58,738 nt of DNA, taken from assembly GCF_001908105.1 (NCBI RefSeq), contig NZ_MKGQ01000002.1:246093-304830 (forward strand). The letters are read 5' to 3'. The notes beneath the pieces were generated by a model. It was not told where the DNA came from. It was given only the letters and a program-made list of their open reading frames with translations, and did no database searches. Positions 41,903 through 52,748 of this stretch are shown one piece after another. The position numbers and the translations under genes are program-made. This stretch comes from Xenorhabdus eapokensis. GTDB lineage: Bacteria; Pseudomonadota; Gammaproteobacteria; Enterobacterales; Enterobacteriaceae. The stretch's first letter is position 1. The number at the start of each line of letters is the position of its first letter.

Positions 41903-42913
41903 ATGTATTACTCTCTAGTCCGGAAGGCGTTGTTTCAGCTTGATCCTGAACAGGCACATGAACTGACTTTCCGCCAGCTTAAACGCGTCACTGGTACTCC
42001 TTTCGAATTTCTCGTCCGTCAATCAGTTGCCACTAAACCCGTTACTTGCATGGGGTTGTCCTTTAAAAATCCACTTGGTTTAGCCGCTGGTCTCGATAAA
42101 AATGGTGATTGCATTGATGCGTTTGGCGCGATGGGCTTTGGGTTTGTTGAAATTGGTACAGTGACGCCGCGTCCGCAAGCTGGAAATGATAAGCCAAGAT
42201 TATTCCGTGTGGTTGAAGCGGAAGGGATCATCAACCGGATGGGATTTAATAACCTTGGAGTGGATAATCTGGTTGAGAATGTTAAGCGCGCAAAATATGA
42301 CGGGATTATCGGGATCAATATTGGCAAAAATAAAGATACTCCGGTCGAAAATGGAAAAGATGATTATTTAATTTGCATGGATAAAATTTATCCTTATGCA
42401 GGTTATATCACTATCAATATTTCTTCTCCTAATACTCCTGGTTTGAGGACATTACAGTACGGTGATGCACTGGATGATCTTTTGTCTGCAATTAAAAAGA
42501 AGCAAAGTGAACTACAGCAAAAGTTCCAAAAGTATGTTCCTGTTGCTGTTAAAATCTCTCCCGATCTTTCAGAAGAAGAATTAATAAAAATTGCTGATAG
42601 TTTAATGCGTCATCATATTGATGGGGTTATTGCAACAAATACCACATTGGATAGAAAGATTATCGAAGGTTTGAATCACTGTCAGCAGGCAGGAGGATTG
42701 AGTGGGCGCCCTGTGCAATTGCGCAGTACGGAGATTATCCGTCGCCTTTCGCAAGAATTAAAAGGCGAAATACCGATTATTGGTGTAGGGGGAATTGATT
42801 CACTTGTTGCAGCCAGGGAAAAAATAGAAGCAGGTGCTTCATTAATTCAGATATATTCCGGTTTTATCTATAAAGGACCAAAACTCATCAAAGATATTGT
42901 TAATCATATCTGA
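41903..42913 (+). CDS. pyrD: Dihydroorotate dehydrogenase (quinone), class 2
   Basis: This FMN enzyme at the inner membrane oxidises dihydroorotate to orotate in pyrimidine synthesis and passes electrons to quinone. The 336-residue product matches E. coli. The N-terminal helical quinone tunnel (residues about 1-45) is present. The catalytic serine is in [11 protein letters not shown] near residue 175, and the FMN-phosphate motif GVGGIDS is near residue 293. Own transcription unit after the pepN terminator; zapC follows at 160 bp. Confidence 0.98.
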   Translation: MYYSLVRKALFQLDPEQAHELTFRQLKRVTGTPFEFLVRQSVATKPVTCMGLSFKNPLGLAAGLDKNGDCIDAFGAMGFGFVEIGTVTPRPQAGNDKPRLFRVVEAEGIINRMGFNNLGVDNLVENVKRAKYDGIIGINIGKNKDTPVENGKDDYLICMDKIYPYAGYITINISSPNTPGLRTLQYGDALDDLLSAIKKKQSELQQKFQKYVPVAVKISPDLSEEELIKIADSLMRHHIDGVIATNTTLDRKIIEGLNHCQQAGGLSGRPVQLRSTEIIRRLSQELKGEIPIIGVGGIDSLVAAREKIEAGASLIQIYSGFIYKGPKLIKDIVNHI

Positions 42914-43072
42914 ATATTTGCTGCAATTTGGGGGTAGGGGTTTATTTCTGCCCTCAACTCGTCTATATTTTGTCCTATAGATTAAATTTTATCATTTATT
43001 TTTTAATTTTTTATTTCGCAGGCCAATGCTTATTTTAACAAAAAAGCTATTTTGAGCATAAAAGGGTAATCA

Positions 43073-43624
43073 ATGAAAATTAGACCTGATGATCAGTGGC
43101 GCTGGTATTTTGATCCTGAGCACAGCCGTGTCATGCTCGATCTCGCTAATGGCATGGTTTTTCGTTCCCGCTTTCCTGCCAAGATGTTGACTGATTACGC
43201 CGTTACAATGAAAGAAGTGTCATTCTCAGTTGATGATGCTGCGTTTTTTTATACCTTTGAAGAACATTCTCGTCGTATCAACATGGCGTCTGCACTTAGG
43301 GCTGAATTAGCTTTGAATGGCGTGGTTGCGTTACGTTTTATGAAACCACAAATGCCCAAAAGCTGGTATTTCTCCCGTTTTTCTTTAGTAGAAAAACCAG
43401 GACATGGTGAAATTATTCAGCTTAAAGTACAGAATAGCGGTACTGAAGCGCTGTTTATGGTCGCAGAAGTCGGTGATAATGCCAGCTTGTGTCTATTGGT
43501 ACAGCAAAAGCTAGAACTGCACGATCGTGTAATGAGTTTTTGTGATCCCATTAAAGTCATGAATGATCGCATCATGCCTTATATTGAGCCAACCCAATCA
43601 TCGATATATGATAGGGCGATTTAA
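43073..43624 (+). CDS. zapC: Cell division protein ZapC
   Basis: ZapC is a cytosolic FtsZ-binding protein that promotes bundling of Z-ring protofilaments. The 183-residue product (E. coli about 180) starts MKIRPDDQWRWYFDPEHSRVM and has the conserved FSVDDAAFFYTFEE and PKSWYFSRFS stretches. The leader contains AAAGGG before the ATG. It is convergent with ycbX; the 43625-43765 gap has no strong terminator that I can see. Confidence 0.94.
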   Translation: MKIRPDDQWRWYFDPEHSRVMLDLANGMVFRSRFPAKMLTDYAVTMKEVSFSVDDAAFFYTFEEHSRRINMASALRAELALNGVVALRFMKPQMPKSWYFSRFSLVEKPGHGEIIQLKVQNSGTEALFMVAEVGDNASLCLLVQQKLELHDRVMSFCDPIKVMNDRIMPYIEPTQSSIYDRAI

Positions 43625-43765
43625 GGCTATTGATAGTGTCAATTAATGGCATGTTTTTTCCATAATATGTTGTCTGCTTAAAAACTCAGTAATAAAAATC
43701 AGACAGCTAGCTGACTTATACTGCCTGATTTAAATGCAAATGCTATCGTTATATATTATTAATGT

Positions 43766-44878
43766 TTATCTTAATTCAATGATTAAATTATTTTGAGGTA
43801 TACAGCTACATGCCAGAATTTTTCCATTATTCTTGATGGACGTTGATTTTAATGGCAATACATCCCCTTTAATCAGAGATATCTTACAGGAGCCACAAAT
43901 TCCAGCACGACATGAATAAGGAATTTGAATACCCTGATCTTCGAGTTGTTCTAAAATAATTTGCTGATTATTACCGATAAAGCGTTGGCCATTGAATTCA
44001 ATCGCAACGGGTTGTTGAGCACCTTCCTTTACCGGTAAATCGGCTGCTTGTTCACCGCTACCATATTCGCGTGGTGTTCTCTTTGCCAAAATGGTAACAC
44101 GATCCCCAACCCGAATAATGCCACTATTACGGGCAATGGCATTCTGCCCAAAATCAACCGCCCCATTTTCTTTAGCTGTTCTGAAAGACTGTAGTGTAGC
44201 CAGTGGCTCACTTTGCGGATTTTTGCGGCCTTTTTCCGGACTGACTGTTGTCAAAATACAGCGACTGCACGGTTTTGGCAGATCGAAAACAATATCGCCG
44301 ATTTGGATGGTTTGCCAGCTATCTTCTGCAAACGGGGCGGCACCTGTGATAATGATATTGGCACGGAATTGCTCTATTTTAATGCTGGCAGGACAACGTT
44401 GTTGCAAGGCGTGAAAAGAGGCTTCATTGATAATTAAATAGGGAAAACCGTCAGCAAATGATAAAGAAATATCGGGGAATTTCTTGACCCGTCGTGTGAG
44501 TTCTTCACTGAGCCAACGTAGTTGTACCGGTTTATCAAAAAAACCACTGAGCCAGCTATTCACCCCCTCAGGAGCGACTAGCGCGGTAAAGTGATTTCCC
44601 CAAACTTCGGTAGGGAAACGCTCCTCTTTAAAATCATCGTAAAGTACAGTGGCGCTTTCTCCGTTTGGTGCCTGTAAATACAGACCGTTTTGGAGCATCG
44701 TTGGCGTAAATAGCAGCATCTGCGGATATTGGCGTGCAGTAATAAAAGTACCGTCGGTTGTGGTGATCATAAAATTGCGGTCAAACGTCAGGCCGCTTTC
44801 ATTGACGAGAGCATGAGAGAGTTGTAATCCACGCATGGATTTGACGGGGTAGGTATAGAGGCGCGACAGAGTTAGCAT
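43766..44878 (-). CDS. ycbX: YcbX, MOSC-domain and 2Fe-2S protein
   Basis: This molybdenum-cofactor-related protein is tied in E. coli to detoxification of N-hydroxylated base analogues. The 370-residue product has an N-terminal MOSC beta-barrel (about residues 1-120) and a MOSC domain with CSRCILTTVSPEKGRKNPQSEPLATL near residue 205. The C-terminal plant-type ferredoxin domain has the cluster ligands CRAGICGSC and ACSC. GGAG precedes the start. It is divergent from rlmL. Confidence 0.93.
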   Translation of the reverse strand: MLTLSRLYTYPVKSMRGLQLSHALVNESGLTFDRNFMITTTDGTFITARQYPQMLLFTPTMLQNGLYLQAPNGESATVLYDDFKEERFPTEVWGNHFTALVAPEGVNSWLSGFFDKPVQLRWLSEELTRRVKKFPDISLSFADGFPYLIINEASFHALQQRCPASIKIEQFRANIIITGAAPFAEDSWQTIQIGDIVFDLPKPCSRCILTTVSPEKGRKNPQSEPLATLQSFRTAKENGAVDFGQNAIARNSGIIRVGDRVTILAKRTPREYGSGEQAADLPVKEGAQQPVAIEFNGQRFIGNNQQIILEQLEDQGIQIPYSCRAGICGSCKISLIKGDVLPLKSTSIKNNGKILACSCIPQNNLIIELR

Positions 44879-45005
44879 CCATTATCTCCAGAATATTTTT
44901 ATCTTTGCCAAAGCGTTTTTATCTTTAATTGTGTCAGCAACTTTAGGACATGTCGAAGGTATTGGCTATAATGTGCCACAATTTTTTTGGTGGTGAACTT
45001 TTGTA

Positions 45006-47153
45006 ATGATTAATAAGATGAACTCTCTCTTTGCCAGCACGGCACGTGGACTGGAAGAACTGTTAAAGAATGAACTGGAAATTCTGGGAGCGCAATCCTG
45101 TAAGATCGCCCAGGGTGGGGTTCATTTTCAGGGCGATGATCGGGTGATGTATAAGAGTTTGCTATGGAGCAGACTGGCATCCCGTATCATGATGCCGCTT
45201 AACGAATTTAAAGTTTACAGTGATTTGGATCTGTATCTTGGTGTCCAATCCATTGACTGGAGCGAGATCTTCTCAGTTGATAGCACGTTCTCGGTGCATT
45301 TCAGCGGCATGAATGAAGAGATTAGAAATACACAATATGGCGCATTGAAAGTAAAAGACGCTATTGTCGATAGTTTCATGCGCAAAATAAAACAACGTCC
45401 TGATGTTGCTAAACAACAACCTGATGTCCGTATCCATGTTTTCCTGAATAAAGAGAAAGCAACCGTATCACTCGATTTGAGTGGAGATAGCCTGCATATC
45501 CGTGGCTATCGTGATCTGGCTGGACAAGCACCACTGAAAGAGAACCTGGCTGCCGCGATTATTTTACGTTCTGGTTGGAATGCAGGAACGCCAATGGTTG
45601 ATCCCATGTGTGGTTCAGGAACGTTGCTAATAGAAGCGGCTATGATGGCGGCAGATTGTGCACCTGGCTTGTATCGTCAGCATTGGGGATTCACATCATG
45701 GTTGCAATTCAATGAGACAATCTGGCGTGAAGTGACTACAGAAGCACAGGTTCGTTTCCGTAAGGGGTTACAGGAAACAACTTCTCGCTTTTTGGGCATA
45801 GATATTGATCGCCGTGTAATGGATATGGCACGTTCAAATGCGCGCAGGGCTGGGGTATCCCAATTGATCCAGTTCCAGCAGGGAGATGCCAGTAAACTGG
45901 AAAATCCCCTGCCAGAAGGGCCAGAGGGAACGATATTAAGCAATCCGCCTTATGGAGAACGCCTTGAAAGTGAACCTGCGTTAATTGCGTTGCACAGTGT
46001 ATTTGGCCGCGTAATCAAAGCTCGTTTCCCTGGCTGGCGTTTATCACTGTTCAGTGCTTCACCAGAGTTGTTGAGTTGTTTGCAATTACGCGCAGAGCGT
46101 GAGTTTAAGGCCAAAAATGGCCCTCTGGATTGTATCCAAAAGAATTATTGCATCCAGAAAAATGCACAGCCAGCGGATAAACTTAAGTCATTGGATATCG
46201 GTATTGCCGCGGATTATGCTAACCGTCTGCGTAAAAATGAGAAAAAAATCAGCAAGTGGGCCAAACAGCAAGGTATTGATTGCTACCGTTTATATGATGC
46301 AGATTTACCTGAATACAATGTTGCTGTTGATCGCTACGCCGATAAAATCGTTGTGCAGGAATACTCCCCACCGAAATCTGTCGATGCCAACAAAGCCCGT
46401 CAACGCCTATTTGATGTGATCAGTGCGACAATGAATGTACTTGGCTTATCATCCAATCAACTGATCTTGAAGACTCGTCAACGTCAGAAAGGCAAAAGCC
46501 AGTATGAAAAGATGGCCGAGAAGAAAGAATTCTTTTTGGTCAACGAATATGGTGCGAAATTCTGGGTTAACCTGACCGATTATCTGGATACGGGGCTATT
46601 CCTTGATCACCGTATTGCCCGCAAAAAATTGGCTGAAATGAGCAGAGGTAAGGACTTCCTTAACTTATTTGCCTATACCGGTTCGGCAACAATTCACGCA
46701 GGATTGGGGGGCGCGCGTTCGACAACCACGGTCGATATGTCTCGCACTTATCTTGAATGGGCAGAGAAAAATTTACAGGCGAATGGCTTAATCGGGCGTC
46801 AGCACCGTTTGATTCAGGCTGATTGCTTGGGATGGTTAGCTCAGACCCGTGAGCAATTCGATGTCATCTTTATCGATCCGCCAACATTCTCTAACTCCAA
46901 GCGAATGGAAAACACGTTTGACGTTCAGCGTGATCATATCGAATTGATGAAACAACTAAAATGTCTGTTACGTCCGGGAGGCGTCTTAATGTTCTCCAAT
47001 AATAAACGGGGTTTTAAAATGGATTTTGCTGAATTGAATAAGCTAGGTTTGGTTGCAAACGAGATAACGGAGAAGACCCTATCTCAGGATTTCACCCGTA
47101 ATCGTCAGATCCATAACTGCTGGTTGCTGCATCACGCTGGCGAGGAAAAATAA
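45006..47153 (+). CDS. rlmL: Bifunctional 23S rRNA methyltransferase RlmKL
   Basis: RlmKL makes m2G2445 (N-terminal enzyme) and m7G2069 (C-terminal enzyme) in 23S rRNA, with SAM. The 715-residue product has a THUMP domain (about residues 50-160). The first methyltransferase has [14 protein letters not shown] and the SNPPYGERL catalytic loop. The second Rossmann methyltransferase has [16 protein letters not shown] and [12 protein letters not shown]. The ATG at 45006 has GGTGGTG about 10 nt upstream. The E. coli-like start MNSLFAST is 12 nt further on at 45018 and cannot be excluded. uup starts 4 bp after the stop. Confidence 0.96.
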   Translation: MINKMNSLFASTARGLEELLKNELEILGAQSCKIAQGGVHFQGDDRVMYKSLLWSRLASRIMMPLNEFKVYSDLDLYLGVQSIDWSEIFSVDSTFSVHFSGMNEEIRNTQYGALKVKDAIVDSFMRKIKQRPDVAKQQPDVRIHVFLNKEKATVSLDLSGDSLHIRGYRDLAGQAPLKENLAAAIILRSGWNAGTPMVDPMCGSGTLLIEAAMMAADCAPGLYRQHWGFTSWLQFNETIWREVTTEAQVRFRKGLQETTSRFLGIDIDRRVMDMARSNARRAGVSQLIQFQQGDASKLENPLPEGPEGTILSNPPYGERLESEPALIALHSVFGRVIKARFPGWRLSLFSASPELLSCLQLRAEREFKAKNGPLDCIQKNYCIQKNAQPADKLKSLDIGIAADYANRLRKNEKKISKWAKQQGIDCYRLYDADLPEYNVAVDRYADKIVVQEYSPPKSVDANKARQRLFDVISATMNVLGLSSNQLILKTRQRQKGKSQYEKMAEKKEFFLVNEYGAKFWVNLTDYLDTGLFLDHRIARKKLAEMSRGKDFLNLFAYTGSATIHAGLGGARSTTTVDMSRTYLEWAEKNLQANGLIGRQHRLIQADCLGWLAQTREQFDVIFIDPPTFSNSKRMENTFDVQRDHIELMKQLKCLLRPGGVLMFSNNKRGFKMDFAELNKLGLVANEITEKTLSQDFTRNRQIHNCWLLHHAGEEK

Positions 47154-47157
47154 TATT

Positions 47158-49065
47158 ATGTCATTGATTAGTTTATCCGGTGCCTGGTTATCATTCAGTG
47201 ACGCACCATTGTTGGATTATGCTGAACTGCATATCGAAGAAAACGAAAGAGTCTGTCTGGTTGGACGCAATGGTGCAGGAAAATCCACACTGTTGCGCGT
47301 ATTGGCAAAAGAGCAGCCCTTAGATGATGGTTCGGTTATCTATGAACAAGATTTGATTGTTGCGCGCTTACAACAAGATCCTCCCCGTGATGTCGAAGGC
47401 ACAGTATTTGATTTTATCGCCGAAGGGGTAAAAGAGCAGGCTGAATACATTAAAGCATTCCACCAAACTTCGCGTTTGGTAGAAACCGATCCTAGCGAGA
47501 AGAATCTCAATCGTCTGGCGGAGTTGCAGGAAGTGCTGGATATCCGTGGCCTTTGGTTATTGGATAGCCGGATTAACGACGTGTTGAAACAACTTTCTTT
47601 GCCAGCAGAAGCGAAACTCTCTTCACTGTCTGGTGGTTGGTTGCGTAAGGCAGCATTGGGTAGAGCGCTGGTTTGCTCGCCAAAGGTACTGTTCCTTGAT
47701 GAGCCAACCAACCATCTTGATATTGATACCATTGAATGGTTGGAGAATTTCCTGAAAGATTTCAATGGCAGCCTTGTGTTCATTTCCCATGACCGCTCAT
47801 TTATTCGCACTATGGCGACGCGTATTGTGGATCTGGATCGCGGAAAGCTGGTCTCATGGCCGGGAAATTACGATAAATATCTTGAAGGAAAAGAAGAAGC
47901 GCTGCGGGTTGAAGAGTTGCAGAATGCCGAATTTGACAAAAAACTGGCGCAGGAAGAGGTTTGGATCCGTCAGGGCATCAAAGCACGGCGTACTCGTAAT
48001 GAAGGTCGGGTCAGGGCACTGAAAGCATTACGTATGGAACGTTCTGAACGCCGCAATGTTATGGGAACAGCGAAAATGCAAATCGAGGAAGCGACACGTT
48101 CCGGTAAGATTGTCTTTGAAATGGAAAAGGTGAATTACCAGATTGGTGATAAAACATTGGTCAAAAATTTCTCGGCGCAAGTTCAACGTGGTGACAAAAT
48201 TGCGTTAGTGGGACCAAACGGCTGTGGTAAAACGACATTATTAAAGTTAATGTTGGGCGATTTGTCAGCAGACAGTGGACGCATTCATTGTGGTACAAAA
48301 CTTGAAGTGGCTTACTTTGATCAGCATCGTGCAGCATTAGATCCTGATAAGACGGTTATGGATAACCTCGCTGAAGGTAAACAGGAAGTCATGGTCAATG
48401 GGCGTTCCCGCCATGTACTGGGTTATTTGCAGGATTTCCTTTTCCATCCCAAACGTGCGATGACGCCTGTACGAGCGTTATCTGGTGGTGAGCGTAATCG
48501 CCTGTTGCTGGCGCGTCTATTCTTGAAACCAAGCAACTTATTGATTCTTGATGAACCCACCAATGATCTTGATGTTGAAACATTGGAATTACTTGAAGAA
48601 TTGGTTGATGGTTATAGCGGAACCGTGATTTTGGTGAGCCATGATCGGCAATTTGTTGATAATTCGGTCACTGAATGCTGGATTTTTGAAGGCAACGGTG
48701 AAATCAACAATTATGTCGGGGGATATTACGATGCTCAGCAGCAACGGGCGCAAACTGTTTCTCTGCGCCAAACCTCGGAGAAAAAGGCCAGCGCTGAAAA
48801 CAAGACGATAAAATCTAAAGAATCACCTAAACGGGCGAATAAGATAAGTTACCATTTACGGCGAGAATTAGAACAACTACCTTTATTATTAGAGAAATTA
48901 GAAGAAGAGATCGATAAATTACAATCTCAGGTCAGTGACCCAGAATTCTTTAATCAATCACATGAAATTACGCAAAATGTTTTGCAGGAATTGGCAAATA
49001 AAGAACAAGAATTAGAAAAAGCATTTGATCGCTGGCAAGAATTGGAAATGATGCAAAATGGATGA
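47158..49065 (+). CDS. uup: Uup, ABC-F family ATPase
   Basis: This soluble duplicated ABC ATPase of the ABC-F type acts at the ribosome; in E. coli uup mutants show raised precise transposon excision. The 635-residue product has Walker A GRNGAGKST (near 38) and GPNGCGKTT (near 354). The signatures are LSGGWLRKAALGRAL and LSGGERNRLLLARLF, and the Walker B motifs are VLFLDEPTNHLD and LLILDEPTNDLD. The C-terminal lysine/glutamate-rich coiled coil (about 560-635) binds DNA in E. coli. It has no membrane segments. It starts 4 bp after rlmL and is probably cotranscribed. Confidence 0.97.
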   Translation: MSLISLSGAWLSFSDAPLLDYAELHIEENERVCLVGRNGAGKSTLLRVLAKEQPLDDGSVIYEQDLIVARLQQDPPRDVEGTVFDFIAEGVKEQAEYIKAFHQTSRLVETDPSEKNLNRLAELQEVLDIRGLWLLDSRINDVLKQLSLPAEAKLSSLSGGWLRKAALGRALVCSPKVLFLDEPTNHLDIDTIEWLENFLKDFNGSLVFISHDRSFIRTMATRIVDLDRGKLVSWPGNYDKYLEGKEEALRVEELQNAEFDKKLAQEEVWIRQGIKARRTRNEGRVRALKALRMERSERRNVMGTAKMQIEEATRSGKIVFEMEKVNYQIGDKTLVKNFSAQVQRGDKIALVGPNGCGKTTLLKLMLGDLSADSGRIHCGTKLEVAYFDQHRAALDPDKTVMDNLAEGKQEVMVNGRSRHVLGYLQDFLFHPKRAMTPVRALSGGERNRLLLARLFLKPSNLLILDEPTNDLDVETLELLEELVDGYSGTVILVSHDRQFVDNSVTECWIFEGNGEINNYVGGYYDAQQQRAQTVSLRQTSEKKASAENKTIKSKESPKRANKISYHLRRELEQLPLLLEKLEEEIDKLQSQVSDPEFFNQSHEITQNVLQELANKEQELEKAFDRWQELEMMQNG

Positions 49066-49114
49066 TTGTTGCCACATAAAAGAAACTTGAGGGTTTTGCT
49101 AAAGGAGAAACACT

Positions 49115-50380
49115 TTGTGTTCCAATAACCACCAGCATGACAGGCTGGCTCTTTGTCCCCAGTGTGACATGCTGGTGGCTGTGCCTGATTTGGAACAAGG
49201 GAAAAAGGCGGCTTGTCCACGGTGTAATGCGTTACTGACAGCAAAGTGGAGAGAGCCGCGTAATCAACCAACCGGCTATGCATTAAGCGCATTAATCATG
49301 CTTTTTCTCGCTTGCTTGTTTCCTTTTGTTAGCATGAGTGTGGCGGGGATGGTGAGTGAAATAAAGTTGACTCAGATCCCCAAGGTGATGTTCAACGAAG
49401 ATTATTCCAGTATGGCTGCACTTTTCTTGATCTTCGTTCAGCTTGTGCCAACATTTTGTATGGTTGCCATCATCCTTTTATGTCAGAACGTCAAAATGGC
49501 GCGCCGCTTGAAAATAGAGTTGGCGCGCATTTTGTTTAAAATGAAAACATGGTGCATGGCAGAAATCTTCCTTGCGGGTGTGTTGGTCAGCTTTGTTAAA
49601 TTGATGGCACATGGCGAAATCAGCATTGGCCTGAGTTTTTTCCCTTATTGCTTGTTTTGTCTGTTTCAGGTCAGGGCGTTTCAGTGTCTTGACAGGCACT
49701 GGTTTTGGAATGAAATTGCTCCGGCGCCTGAAGTTTGCCATCCCTTGCAGGCTGGAAAACCGGGTTTGGTGCAAGGTGTCAGACTTTGCCAAAGTTGTAC
49801 TGCCATCTTGCCCGTCCAACAATCTCGGTGCCCCCGTTGCCATACAAAGGGGGACGCCCGTCGCCGCAATAGCCTTCAGTGCACAATGGCACTACTGGTA
49901 ACATCAGCCATACTTTATATTCCAGCGAATGTTTTGCCTATCATGGTGACTCAGGCACTAGGACAGCAAATTCATTCCACTATTCTGGAAGGGATTATTT
50001 TGCTTTGGGGTTCTGGCTCGTATCCTGTTGCCATGGTTATTTTTATTGCCAGTATCATGATACCTTTATTGAAAATGCTGGCGATTGGTTGGTTATGCTG
50101 GGATGCCAAAAAACAAACGGGACATGATTCCGAAAAAATGAATTTTATTTATGAAATGGTGGAGTTTGTTGGGCGTTGGTCAATGATTGATGTATTCGTT
50201 ATTGCTGTCTTATCCGCGTTAGTTCGCATGGGTCAACTGATGAGTATTTATCCTGCCCTGGGGGCAGTCCTGTTTGCCCTGGTTGTTATTTTGACGATGT
50301 TTGCATCAATCATGTTCGATCCCCGTTTAACCTGGGACAAAGCTAATCGTAAATTTGAGCTACATAAGAATGAGGAGTAG
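49115..50380 (+). CDS. pqiA: PqiA, membrane subunit of the PqiABC lipid transport system
   Basis: This inner-membrane protein of the paraquat-inducible MCE system helps move lipids between the membranes. The 421-residue product has two zinc-ribbon pairs (CPQC...CPRC near residue 14 and CQSC...CPRC near residue 220), each followed by a block of membrane helices. The start is a TTG at 49115 with AAAGGAG at 49101-49107; the next residues (CSNNHQHD) fit the family N-terminus, and no ATG stands in the right place. pqiB follows after the stop. Confidence 0.95.
   Translation: MCSNNHQHDRLALCPQCDMLVAVPDLEQGKKAACPRCNALLTAKWREPRNQPTGYALSALIMLFLACLFPFVSMSVAGMVSEIKLTQIPKVMFNEDYSSMAALFLIFVQLVPTFCMVAIILLCQNVKMARRLKIELARILFKMKTWCMAEIFLAGVLVSFVKLMAHGEISIGLSFFPYCLFCLFQVRAFQCLDRHWFWNEIAPAPEVCHPLQAGKPGLVQGVRLCQSCTAILPVQQSRCPRCHTKGDARRRNSLQCTMALLVTSAILYIPANVLPIMVTQALGQQIHSTILEGIILLWGSGSYPVAMVIFIASIMIPLLKMLAIGWLCWDAKKQTGHDSEKMNFIYEMVEFVGRWSMIDVFVIAVLSALVRMGQLMSIYPALGAVLFALVVILTMFASIMFDPRLTWDKANRKFELHKNEE
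49129..49178 (+). repeat. 11-bp inverted repeat in the first codons of pqiA
   Basis: CCACCAGCATG (49129-49139) and CATGCTGGTGG (49168-49178) are exact complements separated by 28 nt. They start 12 nt after the TTG codon, so a fold in the mRNA could reach the initiation region. Confidence 0.5.
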
Positions 50381-50384
50381 TAAG

Positions 50385-52034
50385 GTGACGGATAAAGAAG
50401 AAGATCTGACTCAAGCCAGAATTCGTAAACTTAAGAGTTGGTCACCTGTATGGATCGTACCTATTATCACTGTGCTAATTGGCGCCTGGATACTGTTCTA
50501 CCATTTTAGTCACCAGGGGCCAGCAGTCACACTGATAACCTCTAATGCGGAAGGTATTGAGGCAGGTAAAACTAAAATTAAAAGCCGCAGTGTTGACGTT
50601 GGGGTTGTCGAAAGCGTGTCTTTGAGCGAAAACTTGGGTCAAGTTATCATTAAAGCCCGCCTAAATGATGGGATGCGTCGCTTGCTACGTACAGATACTG
50701 CTTTCTGGGTTGTGAAACCCCAGATTGGCCGTGAAGGTGTTTCCGGTCTGAGTACATTACTGTCTGGTGTTTTTATTGAATTACAACCCGGCACACAAGG
50801 TGACGAAGAAAATCGTTTTTCATTGCTTGATGCCCCACCGCTTGCTTCCCCTGATGCAAAAGGGGTTCGCCTGATCCTGACTAGTGAAAAAGCAGGACAA
50901 TTAACACCAGGAGATCCAGTGCTCTTTCGGGGATATCGAGTGGGTTCAGTTGAGGCCGGCACTTTTGATCCAACATCCCGATTGGTTCGTTACCAAATTT
51001 TCGTTAAATCACCTTATGACGCGTTACTGACTACAAATGTCAAATTCTGGAAAGACAGCGGTGTCACATTTGATATGTCATCACAAGGTATACGGGTTGA
51101 AGTTGCTTCATTATCGACCTTGTTTGGCGGGGGGGTGAGTTTTGATGTACCAAAAGGTTGGGAGCAAGGTAATCCAGTGAAGGAAAAAGAGGTCTTTAAA
51201 CTCTACGAAAGCGAGAAAAATATCCAAAACGCATTGTATACAGAGCATACAGAATTTTTATTATTTTTCTCTGATTCTGTGCGTGGCTTACAGCCGGGAG
51301 CGCCTGTCGAATTCCGTGGTATCCGAGTAGGAACGGTGGCAAGAGTTCCCTTTTATAGTGAAGATATTAAGCAGCGTATCGACAATGACTTCCGTATTCC
51401 TGTATTGATTCATGTAGAGCCTGGGCGATTTGTGAAAGAGTTAGGTAATGGATTCAACACAGACAAAGAATTGAAGGAAACGATTACCAGGGGATTGAGA
51501 GCGACTTTGAAACCAGGCAATTTACTCACAGGTGCGTTGTTTATTGATCTGGACTTTTTTACTAATGAAAAACCCTGGAAAGGGCCATACGAAATCGCGG
51601 GTTATAAGACTCTGCCTACAGTAAGCAGTGGTTTGGCGCAAATTCAACAAAAAGTCACTACAGTGTTGGATAAGATCAACAACATGCCGATTGAGTCGGT
51701 GTTTATTCAGGCTACACAGACACTGAAAGAAAGCCAGAAAGCAATCAAAACAGCGCAGAAAACGATGGATGAATTAAATCGCATTCTTGTGAGTAAAGCA
51801 GCACAGGAACTGCCTAAAGATATACAAAATACATTGCATGAGTTAAACCGCAGTATGCAGGGTATCCAACCAGGCTCACCGGCTTACAGTAAGTTGATGG
51901 ATAATATGCAACAACTAGAGCAGGTATTACGTGAATTACAGCCTGTTTTGAAAACACTCAACAATAAAAGCAATGCATTGGTATTTGAAGCAGAAGCGAT
52001 AAAAGATCCTGAACCTAAAAAGGCGCCTAACTGA
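50385..52034 (+). CDS. pqiB: PqiB, MCE-domain tunnel subunit
   Basis: This is a periplasm-spanning MCE protein whose hexamer forms a lipid tunnel. It has one N-terminal membrane helix (about residues 25-45). Three MCE domains follow (starts near 55, 170 and 295; PGDPVLFRGYRVGSV and PGAPVEFRGIRVGTV mark two). A long C-terminal helix runs from about 440. The open frame extends to 50355, but GAGGAG at 50372-50377 sits 7 nt before the GTG at 50385. That start gives 549 residues, near the E. coli length of about 546; an ATG at 50370 is the alternative. Confidence 0.93.
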   Translation: MTDKEEDLTQARIRKLKSWSPVWIVPIITVLIGAWILFYHFSHQGPAVTLITSNAEGIEAGKTKIKSRSVDVGVVESVSLSENLGQVIIKARLNDGMRRLLRTDTAFWVVKPQIGREGVSGLSTLLSGVFIELQPGTQGDEENRFSLLDAPPLASPDAKGVRLILTSEKAGQLTPGDPVLFRGYRVGSVEAGTFDPTSRLVRYQIFVKSPYDALLTTNVKFWKDSGVTFDMSSQGIRVEVASLSTLFGGGVSFDVPKGWEQGNPVKEKEVFKLYESEKNIQNALYTEHTEFLLFFSDSVRGLQPGAPVEFRGIRVGTVARVPFYSEDIKQRIDNDFRIPVLIHVEPGRFVKELGNGFNTDKELKETITRGLRATLKPGNLLTGALFIDLDFFTNEKPWKGPYEIAGYKTLPTVSSGLAQIQQKVTTVLDKINNMPIESVFIQATQTLKESQKAIKTAQKTMDELNRILVSKAAQELPKDIQNTLHELNRSMQGIQPGSPAYSKLMDNMQQLEQVLRELQPVLKTLNNKSNALVFEAEAIKDPEPKKAPN

Positions 52035-52621
52035 TGAAAAAATTGATTTCAAAATTGGCATTTTTTATGTCTGTCAGTGTGCTCATTTCGGGATGCAGTA
52101 GTAGTCAGCCCCAAAAAACATATTATCAGTTACCCGCTTTGGCTAACTTGGCATCACAGGAAGGCAAATGGGGAGCTAAACGTGAACGACAACTGTGGAT
52201 AAAAAGGGTTGCTCTTTCTGACTACCTTACTGCTCCTGGCATTGTGTATCAAACAGGGGAGGTGAGCTATATCAATGCATCGAACCATTTATGGGCTAGC
52301 CCCTTGCAGCAACAGTTACAACAAACATTGATTTCTGAACTAAGCGCCGCATTTCCACATCGTTTGGTTTCTCAGCAGAAATTAGAAAAAGGTACCGATG
52401 CGCTGGATATCACAATAACGGCTTTTCACGGGCGCTATGATGGCCAGGTAGTGATTGAAGGCTATTGGCTATTGTCTAACCTGAACCGGGTGATTAGGCG
52501 GCCATTCAGCCTTAAGTTGAAACAGGAAAAAGATGGCTACGCGGAATTAGTGCTTACTTTAGCTAAGGGTTACAGCCAGTTAGCCAAATCCATTGCCAGC
52601 CAACTCTCTTTGCAAGGTTAG
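52034..52621 (+). CDS. pqiC: PqiC, outer-membrane lipoprotein of the Pqi system
   Basis: PqiC is the lipoprotein partner that meets the PqiB tunnel at the outer membrane. The 195-residue precursor has a lipoprotein signal with lipobox LISGC (Cys21) followed by SSSQPQKTYYQLP. The residue after the cysteine is Ser, so it is not retained at the inner membrane by an Asp+2 signal. The ABC-type auxiliary domain (DUF330) fills the rest. Its ATG overlaps the pqiB stop (TGATG). Confidence 0.93.
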   Translation: MKKLISKLAFFMSVSVLISGCSSSQPQKTYYQLPALANLASQEGKWGAKRERQLWIKRVALSDYLTAPGIVYQTGEVSYINASNHLWASPLQQQLQQTLISELSAAFPHRLVSQQKLEKGTDALDITITAFHGRYDGQVVIEGYWLLSNLNRVIRRPFSLKLKQEKDGYAELVLTLAKGYSQLAKSIASQLSLQG

Positions 52622-52748
52622 CTGGATTATGCATAGCTTTGTTTGATATTGATTGCATATGGTTCATTTCATGGGGGAGATCACTAGAGCCAATCGGATA
52701 AAAATGATCATTGTTTTATTTTTATAGTAACAAATGAGGAAGTCAGGC

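Noticed and set aside
47340..47810. 156-codon open frame on the minus strand inside uup
   Set aside because: Antisense to the first ATPase domain of uup; no supporting signal.
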